Both the position numbers and the translations under genes were made by a program. This document shows positions 21,716 through 32,583 of a DNA stretch of 64,000 nt, piece by piece; position 1 is the stretch's first letter; each line of letters opens with the position of its first letter. Source of the stretch: Mucidula mucida (lineage: Eukaryota; Basidiomycota; Agaricomycetes; Agaricales; Physalacriaceae). The notes below the pieces were generated by a model that worked only from the letters and a program-made list of their open reading frames with translations, searched no databases and was not told the origin of the DNA. The DNA lies in NCBI GenBank assembly GCA_015501055.1, contig JADNYV010000030.1, positions 1 through 64,000 of the forward strand, in the 5' to 3' direction.

Positions 21716-22996
21716 TCAGCGCCACAGATTGCCCAAGTACAACGAAGTGCGCACCTTCTTCGTCATTTCGTAGATCCGTTTTTGACCAGCAAAAAGAATG
21801 GCGGCGGTTAAGACACTTTGAAGTAACTTGCTTCCAACACCTTTATATAAACCTTCGAGACCTTCTTCTCGTATTATGGTAAGAATCCCATCGAGAGATG
21901 ATTTGTATCGCAGCGCATGGGCGTGTCCGGACTGAAGACGGCTCTTCACGACACTAGATAACACGCTCAGCAAGAATGATTAGAGTAACATGAGAACCTA
22001 CATGTAAGGGTACGTCGAAGCAGTTGCAACTGTGATGTTATTCAGTTACTGTGCTCCGTAGGTCAGCGTGAATGTCTTACCTAGCTTAGCTAGCGCGCCC
22101 AAAAAGAAGAAGTCCCAATCGCTCAACGTAGCGATGGCGCCAACAGCACCTGCGAGCCGTAACTTGCGTGTCCTCGACGCGACTATCAAGTTCTTGAGTT
22201 GCTCAAATACAGTATATTGTATAACAGGATTCGTGACCAGGATAAGAGCAGGTCCTATTCCTCGCCAGAATGCTCTACAGGTGGATATGAGACAAAAGAA
22301 CGCGCAAAATCAAAGTGCTCACTTGATTCCATCTGTGGCCAAAATATGTTGGATGGTGGCAATCAATCCCTTCTTGACAGGCTGCCCGGGCCCCGTAGGG
22401 TCCTGGTCCATGGTCTGAACGGCTTGAGATGTCTGTACGACCCATATGGGATTGCTGATAATGGTCGTTGCGGAGCCTAACAGACACATGAAGACGAAGG
22501 ACGCTTCTTGAAGAATAAGTGTACCTGCGACCATTCCAGTCATAATGGATTCAAGGGTGCTCAGTCCCTTTCCACCGACACGCGATCTCAATATCACGCC
22601 GCGGGTTCGCTCATACCAGTAGTAATAGACACTAACAATTGTCAGTAACGTTGTGAACAAGTAACGCTAATACGGACCCATTGGTTACAGCCACGGCAAG
22701 TAAACTGGACGCTAAGCCGCTGTACAGACCGTTAAGCCCCTCGCGCTTGATGATGTCTCGAACTGCTTCGTAGGTGGTCTGCAAGGGGATGAGAACAAGT
22801 ACATCGGTAGAGTTGTACTGACTTTTGATTCCTTTTTTATTTCGACGGCCGAGCGGGTTGATAGAAAGATGAGAGGACTGCAGTCATGGTCAGTGCCCGT
22901 AGAAATGACGTCGATGAGGTCGGCGTACTAGGTCGCACTCATTGCTACGATGCCTCCGCCTGCACCAGCAACAGCGTGAATAAGTGAGTCATCCAT
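21716..22996 (-). CDS. Peroxisomal-type adenine nucleotide carrier (SLC25, PMP34/Ant1-like)
   Basis: A mitochondrial-carrier-family protein with three repeats. MDDSLIHAVAGAGGGIVAMS and YPLIFLSTRSAVE hold the first P-x-[DE]-x-x-[RK]-like signature (variant), ISNPIWVVQTSQAVQ the second and VATASTYPYVVKSRLQSG the third. REGLNGLYSGLASSLLAVAV, ALWRGIGPALILVTNPVIQY and GLEGLYKGVGSKLLQSVLTA are the matching even-helix segments. The TSNPIWV-type variant and overall pattern fit PMP34/PMP47/Ant1, which imports ATP into peroxisomes. At least six introns; the exact 5' exon joins are approximate. Confidence 0.85.
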
Positions 22997-23158
22997 AGTC
23001 GGTTCAGCAGGTGTTGGGAGGAAGTAGGTCACAATTTGGGCCGGCGTTGTCGTTCACTTCTCAAGTTATATCACATGTCACTATACTCTGATCGACTACA
23101 TAGTACAACGTTCAAAGTGCACTGAGTATTAGTATTACTACGTGTTATTGTATTGATC

Positions 23159-26100
23159 CTACAGCGTGTCTAACAGCTTCTTCAGTTCCTCCACATCAGC
23201 CTTGAAGCCGTTGTTACTTCCACCAACGACCCTCTCTCCACCGTAGCCGCCACCATCTGGAGTAGTCGTCTTTCCGTCATCTTGAGCAAGCCACTGATCA
23301 AGCTGTTTCTTGATAGACCGCGCTTTCAGACGGTAATGCGTCCGAATGACATCCTCAAAGGGCTCCGGCGGGTTTTTCAAGTTCTCCAGCATCTGAGAGC
23401 ATGATCAGCACATGAAAGGAACTCATGACTTGGAAAACACGCACAGCTGTCTTCACGACCATTCGACGAACATTACCAGAATCTGATGTGGGGACCGTGA
23501 GTCGTTATGGTGCACCCGAGACGGACGACATACAAGCATGAGATTGAGGAGTCCCGGCACTATTTGCCCATCCCGGTTCGTTCAGGTACGGCTCCTCACA
23601 GAGGATCATCGACTGTATTGAGATTAGCACCTGAGTTCAGAATATAAGCCTCCGCCGAGTAACCACTCCACACAACATGTCAAACCTGTAGTAGCGTCGA
23701 CTTCCCAGCAACCCATCCCGGCCCTTGCCACGTCCCCAAAAGCGACAAACACACTTTTCCATCCTATACAAAGCTCAACCTCAGTTGTCCACTCAAGAGT
23801 CCGCTGTTCCACGTACTGCATACAAGTTAGGATTGAAACGGAATTTTCCACCGCCAGTCTGTGATTCGATTCAGCGACTGTGAAAGATCATAAGACGAAC
23901 TGGACTCACAGTCATATATTTAACATGAGGAGGAGCGTCATTGTAACGTTGGACAAGGAAAATGTCAAACAAGTAACAGCCATTATAATACCTATTCTCG
24001 CTCAGCATTAGCAAGCCTACTGTCCATGAAACTTACGGAGTGCCTTCTGGTCCAGTTATGAGGGCCTTGATCACGTCAACACGCGTCTCATCTACTCGAA
24101 GGAAGATAGACGAGTCCCACGCCACGGGTAGATTCGCAGTCAATATCGCCAGCTAAACTTGGTCAAAAGAAGTAAACAGTGCGAAGGACACTAACTCACT
24201 TCTTTGGCAATAGCCAAGGAGCGCTTGGGAATATCCATATTCGCCAGGTTACGCGCCTCTTGATTGTAATAGAACTTGTACTGCGGGGTCGATTCGGGGT
24301 CGTCCTCAGACCACGATCCCGGTATCGTGAGATCGCAATACTCAAAACGCGTGTTCTTTGCCCATTCAACGTAAGCCTTCTTCGCGGATTCCTCCGTATC
24401 TCCAGCATCGACATAGGCGCCTGGCTGAGACGACGTGAAGAGCCTCGGTAGAGACGCGTGCAGTCGTTCGACAAAAGCATCGCCTTTGGTGTCGCGTAGA
24501 GAACGATCTATTGCGGTTGTGGTCGAAAGGATACGACGACAGAAATTAATTAACGCTTGATTCTCCTCGGATACGACAGTGGTTGACTCTTTCGATTTGC
24601 CTTTGTGATCAATCGTCATGCGCTTTTCTTCTTCAGTCAGTTCTTTTGGACCGTCATCTGCTGGTTTCATGCCCTCAAGTCCCTTCATAGCAGCTTGGGC
24701 TTGAATGGCAATTCCTTCAAGAAGTTCGCGAGGGCTGGCGCTGCCCTCGTAGACGATCATTCGTTCGCGGATGTGACTGCTGGACTTGGACGTCTTCTTC
24801 GGAGTTACCACTTTCACTGAGACCACAGCCATAATGGGCATGGCCATCATACTTGCTAATGCTTCATGACTGGAAATGGTCTGCGAAAGATCAGTGTGAC
24901 TACGCCATCACGAAGAAACATTGCTCATACCCCTAGCCATTCCAGAAGCTCGAAGTATAGTACGCGACGGTCAGACATATCCGCCAAGGAGTCATTTCGC
25001 AAAAGGGCGCTGCACACATTATTGAAGCGACGACGCAAATGGGCCAAAGCAGTCGGGTGAACTAAAAAGTCACTAGTCTGACCGCCACCAGGGCGATGTA
25101 GGTTGGGCAGGTATTCGCGAATTGAGGCTAAGAGGTTTCCAATTTTCTCGTCTTTAGCATGCTGCAAAGCCATGGCTTCAATTTGTCCAGAGTTCTGCAG
25201 GATTAATTGAGCGCGGCAATCTTAAGAGAACAAATACAACACTTACATCTTCCTTAAGGTTACCAGCATAACCGATCCCTCCTTTGGCCAAATGAGTTGG
25301 AAAGTATGGTTCATCGTCGTCTGCGTCTTTCGAAGGAGTACTAGTCATAGAGCTCAAAGGAGTCGTCTTTCTCCTCTTATTGCTCCTCGGCTTCGATTCC
25401 GTATCGTTCTGACTTTGTTCTACGAACATTTGTTCTAACATGAACAATCCAACCCCGAGGATGACGCCTTGGAGGTTGGAGCAATGAAACAGAGGGTTAT
25501 CGTCCTGCGCAGCCGAAGGTCGGTGTACTTTGTCTGCGTTGATACTTTCCCCACAAGCGAAACAGAATGGCTTCTTGCAGCCCTGGCACGTCTTGCGAAC
25601 GATAGTAAGCAGGTGTTGTATAAACGACGAAAACTCTGGCTGTTGAAAAAAGTCGTGAAACAACACAACTGATTGTAAGGCAAATCTTACAAATATCGCG
25701 AAGAAATCGCTCTTATTCCGAGGAACGGCCATGCCACAGTCTGGACATTGGCAGATTCCTTCTGTCAGCTCAGAGTAGAGTCCAAACAGAAAGCTTTGCT
25801 CGCTGCCTTCAGGACAGCCTTTCATCCATTCCCCTTGCATCATGAGCTTAACGGGAGCCTCGGAGCCAGCAATGGTCGTCGTTTGGGAATCCTCTTCGAC
25901 TTCTATGACCTCTTCCCTGCGATCCTTGGAGAAAAAGATACCTGGGCGAACTTTGTAAAGAATCCTTCCAAAGGCGCAAACAAGTACCTGAGTACGGGTC
26001 GACATCGGCATTGTTTTTGCTATTTGCATCGACTGGCATGGAATCATCGTCGGAATCATAGTCCACGAAATCTTCGGCTTCTGTACTGGGAGTTGTATGA

Positions 26101-26463
26101 TTTCTTGAACGCCAAAGGACCACTGACCTCCGTCGTCTTCCATTTCCTCGTCCTCGTCGTCATCTGGGGTCTGTCACGAGGATGAAAACGCGCCACACAG
26201 CCGCAACTGAAACGCACCGCCATCCGTGGACGTTTGGTCGCGGTCGATGACTCTACGACCATCTGCGCGTCGTCATCGTCGGGCAAGTTATCAAACTTTC
26301 CCTCGAATATACGTTCAGCAGCCTCCATGACGTCCTTATGCTGCTGTAGAGCTGCACGCGCCTGACCACGGGTGGCCCCCTGCCTAGCTCATCAGTATGG
26401 CTTCTAGGGCGCAGACGGCGAACAAGTAACCATTTCCATTAGCTGTTCAATTTGTTTCTCCAT
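23159..26463 (-). CDS. UBA / RBR-like zinc / E2 (UBC) ubiquitin-conjugating protein
   Basis: The N-terminus MEKQIEQLMEMV followed by ATRGQARAALQQHKDVMEAAERIFEG is a UBA-like ubiquitin-binding helix bundle. A cysteine-rich middle region (ICQCPDCGMAVPR, TCQGCKKPFCFACGESI, HR, PLFHC) resembles an IBR/RING2 module. A long linker leads to a C-terminal E2 fold: DETRVDVIKALITGPEGTPY, GCYLFDIF, PPHVKYMT, then GKVCLSLLGTWQGPGW with the catalytic cysteine codon at 23749-23751, and STLLQVLISIQSMILCEEPY. The E2 resembles the BIRC6/UBE2O class. It should accept ubiquitin from E1 and may work without a separate E3. Many introns; total about 850-900 residues. It ends KKLLDTL. Confidence 0.82.
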
Positions 26464-26588
26464 TGTATTGTCGAAGAAAACAAGTCAACAATGTTGAGAA
26501 GATGGATGCCAGGAAGAAGAAGGATTTGATTACATAAGGGTCTTGTCAAGTGCAAGGGTATCAAAGTCATTATCGTCGTAAGTAAGTA

Positions 26589-27422
26589 TCAAGCAGAGAC
26601 CAAACGTTCCACTACATTAATCCGCTCATATTCGTTATTGATTTGGCGAATAAAGTCATTCGCGGTGTGGCCATTCTAGCGGCGAGTTAATCTAGGCCTA
26701 GCTTTAATTGGACAGTGACTTGCCTCGCATTCCTTCCATGTGCCGTCCCGTACGCAGACTACGTTGCCATTGATAAGAACGGTGCAGCTGCGCCTGGATA
26801 CATTAAGTTGTAAACCTTCTTCAGCCAGCGGGAGAGACATACTCTATTCCATGTCCTGTGCCATCTTGACGCTTTCCTGGAGGAGACGCACACCCTCTTC
26901 GCCATGTCCATCTGAGCCTGCGCATTCTCCCGCGCCAGCGTTCCAGTCAATCTTGGCAGAACTCGCGCATTTTAACGCGGTTCGGGCCTGCCAATCTTCT
27001 CTGGCCCTTGATAGTTGGAACAGTGAATGAATTCCCAAAACTGGCTGAAATCCGCGTATTTCGCGACGCAAAGTTGGTGTACATCTCCAGCACACTCCTG
27101 AGGGCCATGGGGACAGACGACGCCGAAATCAGGCTCCGACTCGTCCAACCTGACGACATATTGATTGCAGAAAACGTCGACGAAACGAGATGACGCACTC
27201 TCCGACATAGACAAGCGACAGGTCGATCTTGTTGACTACCTTTTTCAATACAGCATCAAAAATGTTTTCGCAGAGAAGAGCATCACGACATCTGCTTTGG
27301 ACGCCAAGGTGGACTGGTACTTTGACGTCGTCCTGGAGGGTGAAGGGCGTCTCCTGGACGGTAAAGGGGAATGCGGTGTACGCCAGAGGAACAAGCGAGG
27401 ACAAGACGGACAGCAACAGCAT
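26589..27422 (-). CDS. GILT-like secreted thiol reductase
   Basis: A signal peptide (MLLLSVLSSLVPLAYTAFPF) is followed by VPVHLGVQSRCRDALLCENIF, the redox site of gamma-interferon-inducible lysosomal thiol reductase proteins, here with the two cysteines spaced CX5C instead of CXXC. The GILT signature CPHGPQECAGDVHQLCV is clear. Downstream are FWEFIHCSNYQ, a Cys-rich segment (KCASSAKIDWNAGAGECAGS) and YSCTVLINGNVVCVRDGTW. Such proteins reduce disulfides in the secretory route, vacuole or outside the cell; which applies here is unknown. About three introns. End set at INVVERLVSA. Confidence 0.85.
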
Positions 27423-27594
27423 TGGCAGCGTCGTCGTGGCGAGAAAGAGAATTGAGCGGCGAGTATTGAAAATCGCGCATTGCGATCATACACTACGTCA
27501 TAGTTGGCTAGTCACGTGCACTTCATCGTGCTCTTAAACGCGAACAAACTGTAACCAAAGATTAATTGCTGCCATTTGGCGTTGAATCCGTATT

Positions 27595-28384
27595 TTAGCG
27601 TGAAAACCACATTTTGCGCACTTCCTCGTCGCTTGTTGGAGGTTCAAAGTACTTGCAGCGCTCTCTGAACGCTGTTGAATGTTAGAGAAATGGTGGACAT
27701 GGCTACTCTAGCTGTACAGTAACGCTTACCGTCGACGGAACGCTGCCGAACGATGGTTTCGACATTGAGCTCTCGGTGTATCTGCTCACGCTGTACGAAC
27801 ATTATTCTCGTCTACTCAAAGCGAGACATGGCATACACGCACCTTAACCGTATCACTGTATATCTCTGCCTGAGCTTTTCTTTGCGACGCCGGAGTCGAT
27901 TCAGAGTCTTCCACGATGGCCTTCTTGTCTTGGACTGACTTGTCGACGACATCAACACAAAACTGGACAAGTTGAGTCCGACGCGCCCAATTTGCTGTCA
28001 TTTGCCGTATTAGAAACTTTACGGAATCCTGAGCAACAATGCATAGTCGAGTACGCACACATGAGCTCCTGCCATAGGTAGAAGCACGCCTGGTCCTGCA
28101 CTGTACCCTTTCCCGAGGGCGACCCCCGTTCCTTGTCGCGCATAACGGCATTAGCGCGATTTAAGCGCATTGTTATGGTATCATCCAATCTTCTATATTC
28201 CTTGAGCAGATCTGGGCGTGCCTTGGCTTCAGTCCGGAAAAGACAAGTTGAAAGAACGTCGATACACGCCTTTGAACAAACTAAGGTTATTACATGTCGT
28301 GGCTGACACGTGTACGATCTGCGGTGTCAATGTTGGTGCTTGAAGTGCGAGACTGCCCAAAAGCGGCGTCCCCGAAGACATTAT
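27595..28384 (-). CDS. Caffeine-induced death protein 2 (Cid2)-like
   Basis: The core reads LLKEYRRLDDTITMRLNRAN, then AVMRDKERG and DQACFYLWQELM, then after an intron VQFCVDVVDKSVQDKKAIVE and REQIHRELNVETIVRQRSVD, ending EEVRKMWFSR. This matches the small Cid2 family known from fission yeast (conserved DDxI..RLNR and C-x-F/L-W elements). Molecular function is not established. The likely start at 28384 opens MSSGTPLLGSLALQAPTLTPQ. It reaches LSLFK one base out of frame with ACIDVL, so a short intron or a one-base error remains unresolved there. Confidence 0.6.
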
Positions 28385-29157
28385 AAGATCAGATACAAAC
28401 GAGACGACTGGAGGTGCAAGACGAACAGTCTAAGTCAGCCGGCACTGGCTCGGCAGTAATAGTGTGATCGGTGATCGATGCCATATATGGACATTTTGGT
28501 GGCGGCAAAAGACAGAATTGCGTCGAGTAGCTATCCAAGTGAGAGGCAGGCAGCATGTTTCCGACGTGTCCGGACACTTAGGCCCCACACTTCTGTAGAC
28601 GCCCGACAGGCACATTCTTAGATCCATTGAGTAAGTGCCCTTACTTTGTTCTGCGCTTACCATCACAATGAAGCGCCTCAGGGAGAGAATCATCTCTGCA
28701 TGTGTGCCGGATATAATGATAGCCGACTACTACGTGCTCAGCTGAGCAGGATCTAGACTAAATCAGGCTGAATCTACGGCGACCACATGCCAGTGAGAGT
28801 GAGGACCCACTCAACCAAATAAACACAAATGTCCGTCGGGGGATGGCGTATTCTCTTTGGAAAGCCTCGGCCGTCAGCGCACAGCTGCAATGCTTCGAGC
28901 GCTTAGCGCTTATCCCTGACATCGAGTCATACTAGACCCAAGTGCCGCCATTAAGCACCCTCTTTTCCGAGTCGATGTGATGCTGCCATAGGATAACATG
29001 CAGACACTGGCGCCGGAATGGTACGATCTCAACTATCTATCCCGTAACAATTGTCGGAGAATGGAGGGTAATGCGAAGCACCTCATAATATTTCATAGTA
29101 CAACAAACGCAGACTGTTCCAATGATAAAAGTTGTAAATACTTCCACTTGGTCCGAC
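28385..29157. other. Intergenic region between C2H2 factor and Cid2-like gene
   Basis: 773 bp. Both flanking genes are on the minus strand, so this holds the Cid2-like promoter and the end of the C2H2 transcript. Short open frames exist on both strands, but none shows recognisable motifs or convincing splice-linked continuation. Confidence 0.45.
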
Positions 29158-30567
29158 TTAGTTCTGCAGATCCCACGGCGCCATTGACTCGTGCTCAGCT
29201 GGAGTTTCGCCCAGCTTCTTCTGTCTCTTCGTCGGCCGCGGTACATGGCCATGTACAGAGACTTTGTGGCGATGAAGAGCGGCGGGATCGTTGAAAGCAC
29301 GACCGCATTGCTCATATGGGCATACGCTAGTCCTGACGCCAGTGCTGTTGACGCAAGATTAGCAGGGCTCGTTGAGAAGTGAAGCACTCACTGCTGACTA
29401 CTCATATGAACTTGTACATTCGTCTTCTACACGGTAATCATTATTTCAATCCAAATGACTTGTAAAGAAGCCTTACTTGAGGAAACCTGGCATCGCAGTA
29501 CTCACACGGAAAACGTCTAGGTGAAACGTCAGTAAAGGGCGTCACACAATGAGAGGAAAGCATCGTACAAAATTTTCATATGAACAGTCTCTACGTGCCT
29601 CTTCATGAGTTGTCGGTTTCCTCTGTATGCGCACTGTGAGGACATGCCAGTCCCGTTGCGCCACAAACACTTGTAACTTTTGTCGGGAGACTTTTCTGCA
29701 TATTTCAGCCAGGCGTTCTTGTCATCAGAGTCGTGGGTTGTCGTCGCAGAAGGAGAGGGGACGGAAGGGGTGGCCTCTCGAAGCATGGGTGGTGAATCAC
29801 TCCGGCGCATTTGTATAGGTCCTGGAAGTGGCTGTGACATAGCGGAGCCCGTTGTTGGCGGATATGTTGGTCGGGCAGTTAGAGACGGACGGCGCGCCAC
29901 GAATTCGCTATGCACAGTGTCGCTGTGTGGACGAATGAAATGGATATCGGTAATGCTCGTACGCCTGTCGACAGATTAGATATAAGCGTATATGATAGTT
30001 AGAAATCACTGACCGCATCGGTTCGACTAATGCAGCGACGCTGCTGTTAAACTGTCAGTGAAAAGTCGTGAATGAAAACAAGTTATGGCACCCACGAAGA
30101 CTGATCTGTCGGGGAGGGAGGAATCCTTAGTGGCGGGAGAGTGATCAACTCTCTTTCTCGGCTAATGGGAGAAGACGATGCGACAGAAGAATTCGAAGAG
30201 TTGTCATCATCGTGACTTGAATGTCGATAGCCGGAGGTATGTCTGTCCAAGATGGAGCTCTCAAGACGAGGCCATCGATATGACCCTGTACTGGAGGCAA
30301 AATTTCGTAGAGATACACCCCGAAGAGGCGCTGTGGGGGTCTTCAGCTCGCGTCTCTCGTCTTCGACACCGTTAGAGCTGTAAAAAAGTTGAGTAATACA
30401 AATAATGCCAAGGACTATAGCCGCGACCTTTGCGACAACATCTGGTATTCCGGTCGCGTCCTGGAAACAAAGATAGTCTAATCGCCACTACGTGCAGAGT
30501 AAAAGATGACCAACCTGGAGGTGAGTGGACGACTCGAAGTAGCTTTTCGGAGTTGTGCACTGTCCAT
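29158..30567 (-). CDS. C2H2 zinc-finger protein, three fingers
   Basis: Start MDSAQLRKATSSRPL, then a long Ser/Pro-rich, poorly ordered N-terminal half (SSNSSVASSSPISRERE, LPPLRIPPSPTDQ). The zinc-finger block is at the C-terminus. Finger 1 is long (YKCLWRNGTGMSSQC with H-x4-H in KRHVETVH). Finger 2 is CEYCDARFPQKTNVQVHM completed to H-x4-H across an intron. Finger 3 is CPYEQCGRAFNDPAALHRHK ending SVHGH. A basic tail (RPTKRQKK) could be a nuclear signal. This finger series is familiar from agaricomycete transcription factors of unknown target. The intron starting gtgagtgcttc (near 29390) is essential, otherwise finger 2 looks truncated. Confidence 0.82.
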
Positions 30568-31334
30568 GGGCCTTGTTAGGAAATGATTATTGTCTGTGGC
30601 GTCCTACAGTGGAAAGCTGTGAGTCCTCGGCGGCTGACAAACCATCGGTCTTACGGTAGGAAATTGATTGATTGACAGACGTTATAGAGACAAGATGCAC
30701 GGAGGGGGAGCAGCGAGCACAAAGAGAGCGGTAGAGGGTACGACATTAGGTAGCTAGTTCCGCGCATATTTAAACAGAAGGAACCATTACCTTATTTGCT
30801 GGCCCACCAGATTCACGATCAGCGTATCTCCGGTATACCAAAGGGGCTTTGAACCATTTTGATCAAAGACAGGCGCTTGGAGATTCAGTCACATCATATC
30901 AATGTTGTTCTTGGACAAATTGGTTGATTCTTCGTGGGAAGGGCGGTAACAGTGTATTTGTTCTTCACCTGTGTGAACTCTAACAGAAACCTATCAGGTA
31001 CGTTCTTTCAAGCCTGAATTGAATTACATACATAAATGCCGACGATTATGAGGTGTTATCTCGGACCTTTGTGCACGGTGCACCTAAAGCCGAGTTCAGG
31101 CGCGATGATACATTGTGTCGAGGTCAATGCATCGTTTCTGACGCGTTGCATATGCAGGGAAGGAATTGCATTTGGATATAGTATACACCAAGAACAAAGC
31201 TACTATACATTTCGCGTCTTTCAGTTACTATGCCTACGCGTGGGTTCAGTCCAGGAGCATCGACGAACGGGAAACGGCATACCATGTAGATCAGAAGACC
31301 ATCGGTTCAACGCGATCCTTAAAGGCCCCCAATT
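30568..31334. other. Intergenic region upstream of the C2H2 gene
   Basis: 767 bp holding the C2H2 promoter and the 3' flank of the next minus-strand gene. The sequence is AT-richer than its surroundings. I see no supported gene or RNA. Confidence 0.45.
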
Positions 31335-31911
31335 CTATACTCCAGTCCTCTTCAGTGGCAGTGAAAGTGGAAGCAGGTGGGCGCTTGAAGAGGGACCTGA
31401 ACCGAATGCCGCCGGCGACGATTGTGTCTTTCCAAACGCTGACCTCCTTAAAGGTTTCATGGGCCTGTTGGTCATATGGACAAAGCCATCATCCACAGAC
31501 ATCCTGACCTCTGGATTGACAGCCGCGTCCGAGTCTGCATCTTCTTCCACGTCGTCCTCTAGGCTACGTTTGCGCGTCGTGGAAGAGGTAGGAAACGAGG
31601 AGCTAGAATATACATCCAAAAGGGTATCATTGGCCGAAGAGAATATAGCTTCTCCGGTCGAGTGGGCTCGCGAAGGGCCATGCGTACGAGTGAATCGATT
31701 GGTATTGTACCCTTCGGTCACATCTGCATAGGCGCATCAGGACTGCGGCCAGACGGAAATGATAGTAATAATAAGTACTACTTTTCCTGACACGCGAGCT
31801 GACACTTCGAAGAGCGGCAGACCAATCAGGCGCGGTGCTAGTCAACTGGACATTAAGCGAGCTGCCAGCGCATGTGAGCACAAATGACGCACGCGGGCGA
31901 TGTCGGAGCAT
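31335..31911 (-). CDS. Hypothetical Ser-rich protein, exon structure uncertain
   Basis: One clearly coding-like exon (about 31723-31335) reads VTEGYNTNRFTRTHG, SSFPTSSTTRKRSLEDDVEE, VRMSVDDGFVHMTNRPMKPL and RRSAFGKTQSSPAAFGSG. It has no in-frame ATG at its start. An acceptor (ctatgcag) precedes it at 31724, and an upstream frame opening MLRHRPRASFVLTCAGSS at 31911 could supply the first exon. The 3' limit may also be wrong. No family recognised; the RKRS and RRSAF sites look like phosphorylation motifs. Confidence 0.45.
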
Positions 31912-32583
31912 TTGAGGCGGTATTTGACGCGTACAGACTGTCCGTCAATACGCGTTTGTTGTGTGAATCCATTTTTGACAAAGTGCAAGGTTATGGTTCA
32001 CTTGCAAGAGCAGTACCATCCCCTGATCAGTGATCACAGCCGAAACAGGCAATTCGAAAGGAGAATAAAATGGAGACAAAAACGTTTAAAACAGAGAGAA
32101 CGAGACCACACAAAGTAAGTTGCATGTGCATTGAGCCTGACTGCCATATTCGAGCATATCGGCAGCCGAGCTCATTGTACTACAATTGGCGTTGTAAATA
32201 ATAATGACACTTACTGTTTGATCTGATAAGCGCGCATGAGATGATTAACACTACGTTCGTTCACAGGGAGCGAAGCCACTGAGAGTGTGCATACACTGTG
32301 CCAGCGACGATCTATCAGAAACTCCAGAGTTAGCCTAAGGGAATTCAAACAGGTCTCGGGGTCATGCCGGACCCACTTTGGTGCTATGAATAATGCACAA
32401 GATGTCCGCCGACCCTGAGAATTTTATGTGACTCGACTGGACCAAAAGTAGTGTGGCGTACCGTAGCCCTAACCCCATATCGGCTTTCGGACCGGCTTGC
32501 TTGCTTTGAGCGTCATCGGCCATGTTCGCCCTCTGACGCAGCTGTAGGCCAGTTTTCCCTCGCCACCGTCGACGACGACGTAA
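31912..32583. other. Divergent intergenic region with one iron-type GATA site
   Basis: 672 bp between the Ser-rich hypothetical (minus) and the kelch gene (plus). A single ATCTGATAA sits at 32221-32229. One copy could be chance. No gene is visible. Confidence 0.4.

Noticed and set aside
19695..26463. Idea of a linked N-degron unit (ATE1 plus the E2 fusion protein)
   Set aside because: They are on opposite strands with a carrier gene between them, and the E2 protein shows no UBR-type N-degron reader.
28998..29387. Overlapping small frames on both strands near 29.0-29.4 kb
   Set aside because: Most of the interval is intron and last exon of the C2H2 gene; the remaining frames have no motif support.
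29158..29400. C2H2 protein seeming to lose the last histidine of finger 2 and to stop at SSQQ
   Set aside because: The apparent stop lies in an intron donor (gtgagtgc). Splicing to the acceptor gcgtcaacag completes finger 2 and adds a full third finger.
32221..32229. Single ATCTGATAA upstream of the kelch gene
   Set aside because: One nine-base match in 670 bp is weak, and neither flanking gene has an iron link.
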